Shown here: in pieces, positions 1 through 12,123 of the stretch
How positions within the stretch are numbered: position 1 is the first letter of the stretch
Layout: every line of letters starts with the position of its first letter
DNA from: Ephydatia muelleri
Lineage: Eukaryota > Porifera > Demospongiae > Spongillida > Spongillidae
DNA: 64,000 nt
Reading direction: 5' to 3'
Assembly: GCA_013339895.1 (NCBI GenBank)
Contig: JABACO010000017.1
Coordinates: forward strand, 3,044,980-3,108,979
Translations under genes and position numbers: made by a program
Notes under the pieces: generated by a model
The model's database searches: none
Seen by the model: only the letters and a program-made list of their open reading frames with translations
What the model was told of the DNA's origin: nothing

Positions 1-230
1 AGATTTGATAGTGTTTGCAGAGGTAGTAGATTATTGTAGTTTGATTTCCAACCATTTGGAAACCATCTATGACTACTAGGCAGAACATTCCGTCAAATGG
101 TCCACCATAATCAATATGTATTCAAGCCCATGGACCATGCGGGTTCAGCCGGTGCACACCACCATGAGTATTACAATGTCTCTGGCTCACGTGACTAGGG
201 TTACATTGCTTGACATGGTCCTCATTATCT
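1..230 (-). mobile_element. Ty3/gypsy integrase remnant, cut by window edge
   Basis: Read on the minus strand, this stretch gives a Cys-x2-Cys-like pair, then a segment around IHIDYGGPFDGMFCLVVIDG that matches the start of the Ty3/gypsy integrase core (usual form: W-x-x-[LI]-H-[IV]-D-[YF]-x-G-P-F). A stop codon interrupts the reading just before IHID, so the copy is decayed. It runs off the left end of the window, so its full extent cannot be seen. Family assignment is from the motif only. Confidence 0.6.
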
Positions 231-299
231 TTAGTACCATGGCAATGACCCATATCCCTGGGTGACCGTCATGCAACATAGACAGAACTGTTTTTCAAT

Positions 300-420
300 A
301 AATGGGACAGTCTCAGCAAAACTTTTATAATGTAAAAGTTATAAAAATGCATCACGTTTGAATCGCTATAACTTGCGAGTGATTAACGCAATCGGTTCCT
401 ATTTTCAAAACGTCAAATAA
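300..420. repeat. Dispersed repeat, copy 1
   Basis: The block from GGGACAG through ATGCATCACGTTTGAATCGC to TTCCTATTTTCA has a clear relative at 5410-5525 with the same order of words (GGGACAG, AAAAGTTAT, AAAATGCATC, GAATTGCTATA, TTCCTATTTTCA). No coding potential is visible. It is probably a non-autonomous mobile element, since the two copies are unrelated outside this block. Confidence 0.6.
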
Positions 421-612
421 ACCATTTCTCTGTGTGAATAAATACTTTGGTGTCTTGCACAAGCACAGTGCTGACGTTACGAGGTCCGATACCCCATGGG
501 GCTCAAAACCTTTACAACTTCAGGCAGGAGCGTTCAAATTCTATCAAATTCAGTATATCAGTAGAGGGATCCTGTCGCTTTTAATGTGTTCCGTTCGTTA
601 ATTTTTACTCTA

Positions 613-665
613 TCCATTACGGAGATACAGCTGTGCAAAGGTAATGCACATTTCCACCTCGATTT
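613..665. repeat. Short dispersed repeat shared with 26594
   Basis: The words TTACGGAGATAC, GCAAAG and GTGCACATTT (here ATGCACATTT) occur in the same order at 26594-26640. This is short shared sequence between distant non-coding regions and suggests another interspersed element. Confidence 0.4.
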
Positions 666-859
666 GCACAATTATTGCATGCAACCCGCGTTCCGTTCTC
701 CCAGCATTCCACAATAAATTTCGATAACTTCTTTTTCCGCCCATTCTCTGCCTTAAAAGCCTCTCGGTTAGCCGACTGTTTTCGCAACTGTACATGTTTT
801 GCCTCACCCAGGCAGTGAGTTTATGTGTTAAGAGAAAAATGAAGAGGACTTCTCACTTC

Positions 860-1650
860 TCAAGACGATCGTACCAAATTAATGGATGGACCCAGGGAAT
901 TCCATGGTTGCAGTAATCTTGCGCCTCCCATGGCAGTATTCAACACGGCGCGCGTAAGGCTATTTACTACGCACTCGCATAATCCTCTAGTCGTGTATAA
1001 AGCTTTCCAATTTGCCATAACCCTTGCTAAAATTCTTGTCATTGCTGCCTCGCTCACTCGGCTACGATTGTAATGATTTCGGGTTGTTTTACATGTATGT
1101 GGCATACAATAAACTTGTCTGGTATTGATGGTACACACACTCACAAACATTGTGACATGCACATGTATTCTATTCCATTTATTAAACTGCTGTTGTGCAT
1201 GTTTGTATAGGCCACTGATTTGATGCACCGACTCTCTGTGCATTGTTGCACGCATCCTCTACAAGCTAGTATTCCTTTTGACAACTACTCTTTGTGCATG
1301 TTGAGTTCCTATATATTATGATGCCAAAAATTGAAATTCCACATGCAGTCGAAGAAATAGGTCATATTACCTTTTTCCTTATTCTCCTTAGGGATTTATC
1401 TCAGGTCAAACTGGCATCTTAAGACATACATGCTGCTGCAACAATGTGTTCACATTATACTCGACAATGCGCTGCATGTATATGCAGTAATAACGTTCCC
1501 AGTTTCAAGTGGCATCATACAATATTCATTGTTTTTCATACATTTTACAGCAATAGAAGGACAAAACAACATTGCATCAGTCTAAACAATTTGTCACTAT
1601 GGAAACAATAACTACACGTAAAACAGCATGAGCTCAATGTCCCAGTCAAA
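860..1650. other. No supported gene
   Basis: Open frames of 60-130 codons exist on both strands, but none shows a recognisable domain, a splice-consistent structure or a biased composition. I see no repeat of note in this stretch. Confidence 0.5.
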
Positions 1651-1654
1651 TGAG

Positions 1655-2125
1655 ATGTAAAGCCATGACAACTCTAAATCATTAACAGAAAACATCAAGG
1701 CTAGAATGACTGCTTACAAGATGCAGTGAAGCTTTAAAAACGTTTGGAGTGCTGTGATGGCTTCATTATTCCAAGAACAATGGCTTTATGGTTCCTGTAT
1801 TTTGGTTTGATGTATTGTGGCATGCAGCATTATAGGGTGTATGTAGGATATGTGTACAATATTTACGTGAGCACGGTCATGTGCACATGGCTGTGCTCAC
1901 GTAAATATTGTGCACATATCCTACATACGCCCAATAATGCTGCATACCACAACACATCAAACCAAAATACAGGAATCATAAAGCCATTGTTCTTGGAATA
2001 ATGAAGCCATCACAGTGCTCCAAACGTCTTTTTAAGGTTCACTGCATCTTGTAAGCAGTCATTATAGCCTTTAGTAGTGTTTTTCATCTGTTAATGATTT
2101 AGAGTTGTCCTGGTTTTACATTCAC
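1655..2125. mobile_element. Foldback element (MITE-like), about 470 bp
   Basis: The left half is an imperfect inverted copy of the right half. GTGAGCAC/GTGCTCAC and ACGTAAATATTGT lie near the centre at about 1890, GATGGCTTCATTATTCCAAG pairs with its complement near 1995, and CTAAATCATTAACAG pairs with CTGTTAATGATTTAG near the ends. Arms are about 215 bases with scattered mismatches. There is no coding capacity of its own; the open frame inside is a by-product of the palindrome. Confidence 0.85.
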
Positions 2126-2567
2126 ATCTGTGTAACGAAAGCTGCTGAGATTCACAACAAGAACTAATTTCAGTGTGAAAATTGGCTATCACTTGACTGA
2201 TACCATCAGGAGTCAACATGTCAAGATTGTTGATAAGAAGCATTCAGTAACAGCATGTTCGATGCGTTGACATAATGACAATTTGCTGCTGGATAGAAGA
2301 TCTCTCATGAGATGGGTATTGCGTGCAAGACTTGGTAGAGTCTGAAGCTCCCATTCTTTCTCCATCGAGACCCAGATTTCTACTTTAGCTGCCGTGCTCA
2401 TTTTCTGATCTATGTACTCAAGGAGCAGTGCAATAAGACCAGCTGCAGCGGATGTTGAATAGCAGGTCCCTCCTCTTCCAGAACTGTCTGCTATACTGAA
2501 CTGCCCCGGAGACAGGAAATCAACTTGCCTCCCACAGCTGGTCACATGCATGCCCCAATAACAATTA

Positions 2568-2645
2568 CATCTCCTGCACGTGAAGGAGATGAAGGCAATT
2601 GTGACCATACAAGCACAATCTGTTACCCTTCACGTGCAGGAGATG
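2568..2645. repeat. Perfect 19-bp hairpin arms
   Basis: CATCTCCTGCACGTGAAGG at 2568-2586 is exactly complementary to CCTTCACGTGCAGGAGATG ending at 2645. The spacer is about 40 bases. It abuts the larger hairpin that starts at 2646. Confidence 0.85.
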
Positions 2646-2732
2646 ACAATATCAGTGCACATTTGAGCTGTCAAATGGTGTTATGTGCCGCACATAACAC
2701 CATTTGACAGCTCAAATGTGCACTGATATTGT
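2646..2732. repeat. Perfect 43-bp inverted repeat (cruciform)
   Basis: Bases 2646-2688 and 2690-2732 are exact reverse complements over 43 positions, with a single-base loop at 2689. Such a perfect palindrome is rare in ageing DNA and suggests a recent origin. It interrupts the subtilase-like coding text. Confidence 0.9.
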
Positions 2733-3282
2733 ACAAGTAGTCCAAGTGAACAGTGTCTGTCGTGACAGATGACAACATAAGGATATCTGCTTCCTGTTCC
2801 ATTGCAATACTGAGGGCCACTTTCTCAGAACGATCAAGGTGATGAAATTAATGAAGCTTTTTTGCATCACTTGAAAGACCATAGTGTTGAAGTTCACGCA
2901 ACAACAGATGGTGTTGAATATTTCAGCTTCAGTGGCCCCATGCTGCATATTAAATGCTGTGCAAAACACATCAATGTAGCTGGTGGACATGGCTTGCAGT
3001 GTGCAGCAATTATTACCAATACAGCTCCTCTCAACTGTGGAAAATCTTTATGTTCCTTCTTGTATTGTTTATTTATATTTTCTGATGACCAATACTTTGT
3101 GTTCAAAAGTGCATCTTCTGCATTGGATCTGGTAAAATTGCTCTTCTATCTCGACGACATAATATTTGCGTAATGTAACGCCTCACTGGGGTCGGGAAGA
3201 TCAATGATAGCCATCACATCCTTGCCAGTTGCAGAGACATTACCTGCTATGATTTCAAGAAGTTCTCGCACACATACCATAT

Positions 3283-6070
3283 GTGATAATGCTTGAGTGC
3301 ATGAGAGTGCTAGGAGAGACTAGCACCCAAGGTCTGTGCCTTGCCAAAAATGGACACTTCCATTCAATGACCCAGCCCAAAACTACTTCCTGCCTACTGG
3401 AAAATGGACAATGCCATCAATGGTGCGCACCCAATACTGCATTTGATGCCCCATCCACCCCATCCACTCCACTATATGATGCCAGATCTAATCTTCATTA
3501 ACAGCCTTCTTCGTCTACCTTGTACTTCCCTCCATACGGGATGATCACTATAAGAGTGTGTAGATTGTGGCCTATCTTCCAAGGGGGCCAGGGGGCGACA
3601 AGAAGGCTTGATGAACCCTGCTGTGTACACCGGGAGTAAGAACCAACAGGCTGGGGGGGAATTATCAAACGTAGTCTGAAGAAGACAGTACTTTGCTCCA
3701 GATGCTCTCTGGTATGCTAATTCTAAAAGCATCGACTCACATGCATCAGCTTGTACATTTGTAGGCACTGTGCGTTTTAAGATGATACTCTTTTCTGCTA
3801 CTCCGTTCGTTTTGCGGGAGGTCCCAAAATGGCAATAAGAACTCCATCTCCATTAAGATCACTTCTTGATTTGCAATGTGGTACAATACAATTGCACATT
3901 ACACTACTATCAGTGGTTGATTTGACAAACACTTGGTGCTTATTTTGTGCTTATGTCTATTAAAGGGGGAAATAAAGTTCTAATCAAATCTTTTTACATT
4001 GCTTTATCACATAAATAAGTACAGGTCAATGCAAAAAGAAAGAAAAATGCAGCAATGTAAAGTTATCTAACAAAATAAAAAAGGGGATGGAAAATACACT
4101 ACACCAAATGCAAATCAAACCCTAGGTAAACCTAAGAGCAGCTGACAAGATTAGATGATAATTAGCAATTAGGGTGTTATGTGTAACAATTGGATTGGCT
4201 TTCTAAGCAGGAGTTTGAAACTATAATGAAGTGTTGCCCATTACTGTATTTTGCACCAAAAATTATTTATTGCATACAGCTTGTACTCCATTAAAATATG
4301 GAGTTTTGGTATTTCTCGTTTCAGTATATGTCATCAAACAACATATCTTGCAGTAAATATTGTCAGAAGGTATTTATCAAAACTAATCAGAGTGAAATGT
4401 TTAAACAGTAGTAACTATTAGGTTAAATGCAGCATATTGATACCAACCAGATGATTACATACTTCTTGCAGATATAATTATATTTTCCCCAAAACTGCAG
4501 CTTAGTTGTTTCTATTATTGCACCATAACTTCATGTAATTATTTGTCTTGAGCCATAAAAAGCAATGTGTGTCCCATTAATAAACCGTGTGTGTCTAAAA
4601 CCAAGGGCAATGACATTTCAATACTAGAGTGACGTGAGGAGTGGTCAGCAGTAGGGAGTGTTCGGCGACCGCACTTTCAATACAATACAGAGCCTCAAAG
4701 AAAACATTTCAATATTTCAAAACCGGATAAAAACCATCCTTCTGGGTTGTCTTACGATGCAGTAAGTATAGTTTAAAGCAACTACAATTCCTTTAAATAA
4801 TAACACATGGATGCCGAACACTACCTATGCTAATCTACCCAATATTACTTTGCAGCATTACCAACTTTTAAAAACGACAATTCCAGCTGGTCTGGGAAAT
4901 ACCACAAAATGGGCATGCTGTACCTCTAAGATGATGAGGCTTCTCATTCTTTCATTTGAAGTCTCTCTTAAAAGCACAAAAACCTCACCTCAGGCTAGCT
5001 GGATATAATGCAGCTTGGGACAAATTATGTACTATTGAGCTCATTGGCAATGCAATGGGCTCCTATGGTATCAAAATAGGATGTAGGATTGGGTAGTGCA
5101 AAAGCAAGAAACTATTTGTACAGTCCTGGTACAGTGGTTTTGATAGGATACTAAATTGTAATAGTTCTATAATTTGCAAATACAATCATTCCTGTCAATG
5201 GTGGACGTCATTAATAGTCTAAATGCACAATTTGCATTTCTCCATAGGTATTTATCATTAGCATTGACAATTTGTCCATTATTCAAATACCTTTTTCTGA
5301 TTAACATTTTTAATTGTATCACATAATTAGAATTATGGTTAATAGCTTGATGTTGCATGTTTAGATGTATTGTTTAGTTTAGTTACTTGCATCACTATAT
5401 GTACTGCTATGGGACAGCTTCCGAGAAAATGTTGTATCATTATAATGTATAAAAGTTATGAAAATGCATCCTGTTCGAATTGCTATACTTCTGAACAGTT
5501 AACGCTATCAACTTCCTATTTTCATCTACACATATTTTAATAATCCTAAAGCAGGGGGTATTTTGTACGCTCCCAAAGCATGAAGATCAGAATAAGGGAA
5601 AATATTGTGATTTGGTAAATTGAAAAGCGACAAATGATACTGGTAAAAAATCTTTACGGGCCCTGTAGCTCTGTGACTATCACAACTCCATGAGTACCAA
5701 TTTTCAGAAAACATGAATAACCTAGGTATTCAGCTAGCAAATCGGCAAAACCTATGATTTAGTTTTTCAGTTCAAAAATCTTTATAAATCAATTAGTGTT
5801 TTAAAATGTTTGTAGAAATCAATTGTCCAGGGAGGTCAAACCCTATCTACATCCACCTAATCAGTTGGAAAATACAGGACTGTTTAGATATAGCACGCAG
5901 ACAAACCCCAATGTACCTTGTTTCCTTGATTCATGCATCCAATCACATATATTCAATTCACTTCCTCAATGGACAAAACTTTTATTTACTTGTTACACTG
6001 GTTTGCCAGCCCAGGATCGCTGAAAAGGTGCAGTCGTAATAGATTTCATTCTTTATAAACTATTTCTTTC
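3283..6070. other. Mostly AT-rich non-coding DNA
   Basis: This is low-complexity AT-rich sequence. A minus-strand frame at 3768-3472 is open for 98 codons, but I recognise nothing in it. The second copy of the dispersed repeat is at 5410-5525. No other feature is supported. Confidence 0.5.
5410..5525. repeat. Dispersed repeat, copy 2
   Basis: This is the counterpart of the block at 300-420, with the same ordered words and about one difference in five positions by eye. It ends in CTTCCTATTTTCATC. Confidence 0.6.
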
Positions 6071-6075
6071 TTTAA

Positions 6076-6505
6076 TGTCTTGCGGTCCGGGGTTTACCTC
6101 TATAATTAAGGGGTTAACCACGAATAGTAAAAACTTGAATTACTAGCAAATGAACTATCAGTGGAAGATTACCAATTACCATGTTTATTTATCTACCTTT
6201 GCCTAAGAGATGTACTGCATTTCATAAGACAAATATCTTTTAGTGCAACATTATATCAGCGATAATGTATCTCAATATTTTGACAAATATGGCATGTACT
6301 CTGGTTAGCTCAAACATTTGATTTAACCATTCATAAAACATCCTCGAATGGTAAGTGCCAAATACATGTAGGTTGACTGTTTGCTCTTACAATTGGTAGA
6401 ATGTTTAAATCCATATTGCGAAAATGAACCATGAATTTCAACTTCAAAAATGTACGGAGTTAACCCCTAGTTTACGAGATTAACCCCGTTACGGACCGCA
6501 AGACA
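6076..6505. mobile_element. TTAA-flanked MITE, piggyBac-like
   Basis: The element begins TGTCTTGCGGTCCGG and ends with the reverse complement CGGACCGCAAGACA. It is flanked by TTAA at 6072-6075 and 6506-6509. TTAA duplication is the known signature of piggyBac transposases. No transposase is encoded, so the 430-bp element is non-autonomous. It sits downstream of the last recognised exon of the coiled-coil gene, presumably in its intron. Confidence 0.75.
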
Positions 6506-6654
6506 TTAACCAGCATGTAATAAAACAGACAAATCCAGCTGTTCTTGGAAGACCACATTTTGAGACAGGGATATATTATAACTAATATTGAATTACCAGC
6601 TAAGTCTTTACAATAAGTATCACATCTCTGTTCTCTGCTGTATCTTGTACATAC

Positions 6655-7401
6655 CTGATTTGAATGATCTGTGAGCTGTACATTGCAAAGATGCTTGCAG
6701 TTACAGGAAGCATCTTGAGAAACAACACAATCCCCTTCTGAACCACTATCGCCTCGCGGATCCTGCAAGGATTATGCGGTTACGTATCGAGAGAAAATCC
6801 CTGCAAAACATGCTCATTCATAAGCGATAACAAACATGTACACTGAGTTCTAACACTCTCCTTAAGTATCCTTTGTTCTAACTAATGCCATGTCAGTATG
6901 AATTTTTAGTGCCGTGCGAATACCATGCATAGCCTGCAACTGCAGCATGGAAAATATTACAAAACACATCTAACGTGCATGCTTATTTGCAGTGGACAGT
7001 TACCTCACTGCACTCTTGGAATGCAAGAGTATTTACACTGTTATGCACTTCTTCCTGCGCACATCCATCCCGCCACAGCTGAAAAAGATCACATCAACAG
7101 CTGTTTCATCCAATGCAGTCTTAAATACCTGCTGTGTACTTGCTGTGGAACAAAAATGTTCTTCTTTTGATTGCTCAATTCCACGTCCTGCAAGAGCTGC
7201 CTTGAGCTGTTGATTCTCCTCCATCAACCTCTTAAATTGCTTCACCAAAGTCTCATACATTTTTTCCAAAGTCTCATTCTTCTCTTCCAGTACAGAGATT
7301 CTTACGTCTAGACCATCAATCTCATCACCATGCTCAGAAGCATCAAGAATATCTTTGTGATGAGTATTGAGAAATATTTGTTCTGGACCTTGCTGCCCGT
7401 T
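6655..7401 (-). CDS. Coiled-coil protein, two phase-0 exons (partial gene)
   Basis: Two minus-strand exons fit together. Exon 7401-7129 (91 codons) has an acceptor reading CTGTGCAG and a donor GTATTT. Exon 6762-6655 (36 codons) has acceptor TTGCAG and donor GTATGT. Both begin and end in phase 0. The first encodes an acidic stretch and then a coiled coil with regular heptads (DVRISVLEEKNETLEKMYET, then QFKRLMEENQQLKAAL). The second is rich in Ser, Asp and Cys (CNCKHLC). Neither the first nor the last exon of the gene was found, and the family is not recognised. It diverges from the gene starting at 8093, so the 0.7 kb between them may hold promoters for both. Confidence 0.6.
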
Positions 7402-8092
7402 CTGCACAGAGGGCTGAATGCAACAAGTACATGTACATTCTGTAATTAATTGCAAATACTGGAAAATCCTAACCCCACGAAAATTACCCGCTATACGGTA
7501 TCATGTAACCACTACTAGTAAATCACGTGAGATATTTCGACGACGACAAGTATAGAGGTGAACTTTGTCATATGTAAACAGGTATGGACTTAAGAATGTA
7601 TCGCTCGCTATGCAGGCATTAGCCGCTAGTACGGGAAGCTAGCAAAACCATACTGTGTAGCTTAGTAGCTATCTCTGTGTAGTTCGCTTGGGCTTCTTTT
7701 TGTTGGCCCTTCTTCAAAGAGGTTCAACATAGGGCCTAAAAGAAAACACATAAGACACCAATATATACGACACCAATATGGCGCTTGGAAGATGGTTGTA
7801 CTAAGATTATACTTGCAAGGCCCGAACCGAGCGTTGATTAGGCAGGCTATCTTAGTTTCTTAGTTGCTATTTGCTATGTACGTCGGAAAAGAAAGAGATT
7901 GGGGCAATGCCCGACTGCTGGGCCCAGCTGTCTTAATCTCCCCCCATTGACATTTTAACGGCTATCTTAGTAGTATCTCTGCGTTGTTAGGTTGGCCTTT
8001 AGAGTCTCTGCTTGTCCTTAGCCTTGTGTTGGTTGTCACTTTCTTAATAAAACTCCCTCCTCTACACATGTGGAGTGCTCCTGTGAAGGAAA
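7402..8092. promoter_or_regulatory. Possible divergent promoter region
   Basis: This stretch separates the 5' side of a minus-strand gene from the first coding exon of a plus-strand gene. It is free of repeats and richer in CG dinucleotides than its surroundings. No TATA box or other defined element can be named with confidence. Confidence 0.3.
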
Positions 8093-9299
8093 ATGGATTT
8101 TGATGCAGAAAATTTCACAGGTGATCAGGACGAGGTAATGCTGGCTGTTAGGGGAGGGGCCTGTCACTACATGTACGTTGGGCAACTAACTATGTTTAGA
8201 GCCTGTGGAAATGGAGCTTTATCACAGTTACAACATGGATGGAGATGTGTACATGTATATTTTTATGCTCGGCATGGGTCCTGACTATTGACTATGCATG
8301 TATATGTATGTCCTTTATCACCTTAATCATGTTGGTATTTGATGATTATGGGATCATCTCATGACCACTTGTGTTATAGGCAAGGCCTACTTTTGTTTAG
8401 TGCAGTTTTTGGCCACCCTTTCACAATGATTATTGAGCTTACTGCACATACATATACTACTGCTCTGTATATGTACATGTGCATGTATGTTTATGCATAT
8501 GTGTGTACATAGATGTGTACTCGTGAAATAGAAAATGGTAAGGGACTGGAATTTGTTTCTTTTAAGAGACAGGTGCTGGGATTAATTCATAATTCTCATG
8601 TGTACACACTTGTCCCCTTTGTATTTGTATTTAATTAGCAAATAGAGGCTGAAGGGATAGGAGTAGAGGAAGCTAGAAAAGATACAGATGATACTGAAAG
8701 GAGAGTAGAGAAAGCTGAAAGTAGAGTAGAGGAAGCTAGAAAAGATACAGATGATGCTGAAAGGAGAGTAGAGAAAGCTGAAAGGAGAGTAGAGAAAGCT
8801 GAAAATAGTGGCGACAATGAGGAGCTTGCTAAAGCTAAAAAGGATCTAGGAAGCTGCAGGAAACAACTATGCAGTAGCCAAGATTTTCTAAGTGCTGCTC
8901 AACATGCTTTAACAGATATATTGACACCATCAGGTAAGTGCATTAAGGTGTGTCATCTTGCTGGATGGGCAGTTTTATGAAAGAATATAACTCACTACAG
9001 CAAAGTTATTTTTGTTGTACAATTCATTCCATCATACTTATAGTACTCTGACTCTGGTATGTAATTCACAAGAATGAGTCTGGTGTTTAAATTGTTTTGT
9101 ACATTATTTACCTGCAAATTTTATTTTCCAGCCAAGAGGTTGTGCAAGGAGAGACATGATAAAGCTTATTGTGGTATGTTGGATTTTCTTTATGTACATG
9201 ATGCAGGTGACTATTGTCTGGATCTTGTTACTGTCGGTGACTGGTTAAAATGGGGCTTTTTAAACTAACGATAATTGTCATGGCAACCACTTAACTTTT

Positions 9300-10438
9300 T
9301 GGGGGGTTGCTTTCACTGTCCTATATACTGAAAAAGAGGTTTGGTTGTTGGGTGCTGGTGTGTGGGTGTGGGTGAGATAAGGGTTGTGTTGTGTTTGCTT
9401 GTTTGTGCGCTTGCATGTGTTTTCACTCATAAGGAGCTAATTTGCATTAGTTTGAAGGCTGCAATAAATAACCTCCATTTCACACAAATTTTAAACTGTT
9501 AGCTGCTAATATCTATGCTTGACAGGTTAATGGAGCTTGACGACAGCATGATGGAGAAACGAACCACTGAACTGTAATGTAAGAGTGTAATAGATGGACA
9601 CCATGCAGCCCTTTCCTTTCTTGAAGAAGCACTTGCTTGAGTATGGTTTAACTTCCACTATAGTGATGCATCACTGGAAGAAAACAAATGGCTTAAAAAT
9701 TCGTGTAGCACCGAACTTACCTGTTTGCAAATAGAGAATGTGCTTATGAAATATAGCATGACTTCAAAAGTTTGATATAAGTGAATAATCAAAATAGCTA
9801 TGTACATGAGGGTACACTGTAGATGTCTAAGATATAGTATCATCTATGGAAACATAACAGCCAAAGTAGCTTTTCAGTAAATCCCTATCACGTATCATTC
9901 TAGCTCCTTCTTTGGGGTAAATTTCTGCCATTTGAAGCATGAATTCCTGCACGAACTTCAAGTCTTTTAGATCAATAGTGGTAAAATCAGTTGATGCAAA
10001 CTGCTCACGAAATTCTCCAAATTCTTTGCACAGCAAAGTTGGTGTTGATGGAATCGTGAAAATAGATTGGCTTGATTATTGAAGGTAAAAATGAGCTATC
10101 TTCAACAGCCTATAATCCAGAAATGCAAGCTCTGTGCTACTACTCAAAATACCTTGCAAGGTATTCACCTTTGGCATCCAGTCCTTGCCTCTTTTTATTA
10201 CTTTCAGGCCCAACATAGGTATTCTTGGTGCTATAAATGGAGACAAATCATAGCATTGTCAGGTTTAACCCCAACTCTTCGTTTGTCATATGTCTATGGT
10301 TCACCTATGTCAAACTCAGTGTTGTGGAGAAGAACACAATGTTTGTTCATGTCCAAAAAAGTATTAGCATCTGAACCTCATGAGATACATGATTATAAAT
10401 TATGTTAGTTATCCAATGTTTCTTTTTTCTACCTGTAG
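9300..10438. other. Intronic sequence without supported features
   Basis: This lies within the long intron between the coiled-coil exon and the small exon at 10439. GT-rich tracts and short open frames are present, but nothing recognisable. Confidence 0.5.
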
Positions 10439-12098
10439 GGTCATGTACGTCATCTGATGTTCAAATCCAAGATGAAGTGAGTGTAAATTTGAATAAGGAG
10501 CTGGCATAGTCCTAGGAGGTTTTGTCAGCATGACACGCCCATCATAGGGGTGATGGTACACATTTTGTCAGTTCAACCTCATACTGCCACATCCAGGACC
10601 CTTTCGTTGGCTAAGTCCATTAAATCCGTTTGTCGGTTCAAGTCCATTAACCCCATCCTGCCTCACTTTCACCTCCACGTCCATGTGTGTGTATTAACAG
10701 GTAGGGGCTTGATGGTGTTCAAGTATATTTAATAATAACTTGCTCTCATCAGTCCATCTACACTCACTCAAGGCCTTCCTTCTCTGCACTCATGTTACCT
10801 TTCTCATCAAACATGTAACAGCATTTTGGTACTGCATTGGTGACCCTTCTCTGCACTCATGCTTAGAGACACCCATTCTCTGCACACATCATCAGCCAAT
10901 GATTATTGATCGGTCAGTTTACCTAGTTTAGACCCTGATGATACTGAAAAAGCTGTTGTTTGACATAGACACACAATCCCATTGCATCCCATTGGCACCC
11001 AACACAACTCCCTCCACATAACCATTACTTGTATAGGGTATGAGTGATGATGACATCCTTTCATGCTTGTCCTGATGTGCTCATGCACTATGTTAATGTC
11101 AAATTACATGTATGTTAGATGTGTTATAATAAGATCAAGCTTACCTTCAATGGCAAGTCACTAATGGCTAATTTCTTTATCAATGGCTTCAAATTTTGAC
11201 AGAGGTGTAATTTTCTGGTATACCCTGACTTGATTTCTCGATAATGTACACCAATAAATTATGAATTTTCTTCATACCCCATTTTTTGGGTTGGGTACAT
11301 GTATACTGTGTGATAGAAATTGTGTGGGTTAGTTTTCATATCGTTTGTTGGTGTTGTGGGTTATGATACCTTCACTTTTGGTGGTTGTATGTTCTACACT
11401 GAGTGTCCTTGATTGTTGTTAGACTCACCTTGACCAAGAGTTTCAGTTTCATTTTTTATGTGCAGCTCCGGGAAAACGTGCTTGAGAAAGAGAAAAACCC
11501 AAGTGATATCTTGAAAGTGATCACAGAGAAACAGGGTATGAAGTAGAACTAAATGGACGTACATGTACACTCTAAATGCTCTACTAAGGTTAGCTTAAAT
11601 GTTGATGTAAATAGTAATTTAATAATTTATATAATGGCAGGCTAAATTTCAATCTTGTCAAAGCAAATGCCATCGCCATACTATCTAGATGCTGTGCCTT
11701 GGACATGTAGACGGTTTAGATTAGGATATATATTCATGTTGTAGTGTATCAGAATATTTATGGAATAAATACTACCCACTGGACTGCACTCCCCAGTGCA
11801 GCAGAATAAATCTTTGTATAGGTTTGTTGACACCCTACTACCCAACCAAACGTGGTAGGGCCCACCCGACTAGGCACTATTCTGTTAATGTGTCAGTACA
11901 GTCACACAAAAACCAAAACACACACATATGTAAAGCTGCCTGATTGCATTATGTTGTATTATGTAGCTTGCCTCGGAACCCTGTCTGGTTATAGCTTGTC
12001 TTGATCCTGCCTCTGGTTGTATACAGTATGGTAATGGAACCCTGGGGTTGCGAAACCATGGAAAGGGATGGGGCATCTGCCCAAAATGCTCCCCCTCG

Positions 12099-12123
12099 GC
12101 CCCCCCCCCCCCCCCCCCCCCCC
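12099..12123. repeat. Poly-C tract
   Basis: A run of about 25 cytosines lies in the intron just before the NTPase exon. Its length is likely unreliable in assembly. Confidence 0.9.

Larger units (their letters stand above)
2213..3280 (-). pseudogene. Subtilase-like (peptidase S8 fold) coding remnant
   Basis: On the minus strand, 2540-2213 reads VDFLSPGQFSIADSSGRGG followed by GTCYSTSAAAGLIALLLEY. This resembles the block around the catalytic serine of subtilases (G-T-S-x-[AS]-x-P-x-x-[AG]-G), but Cys stands where Ser should be and Ser where Pro is usual. Upstream on the same strand, 3280-2740 gives more coding-like text (ELLEIIAGNVSATGKDVMAI; VALSIAMEQEADILMLSS) broken by stops, and two hairpins lie inside it (2568-2732). 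I read this as a decayed or highly divergent subtilase-fold gene, probably inactive. The alternative is a non-catalytic family using the same fold. Confidence 0.4.

Noticed and set aside
1744..2001. 85-codon open frame on the plus strand
   Set aside because: Lies across the centre of the 470-bp foldback element; both arms contribute, with no domain.
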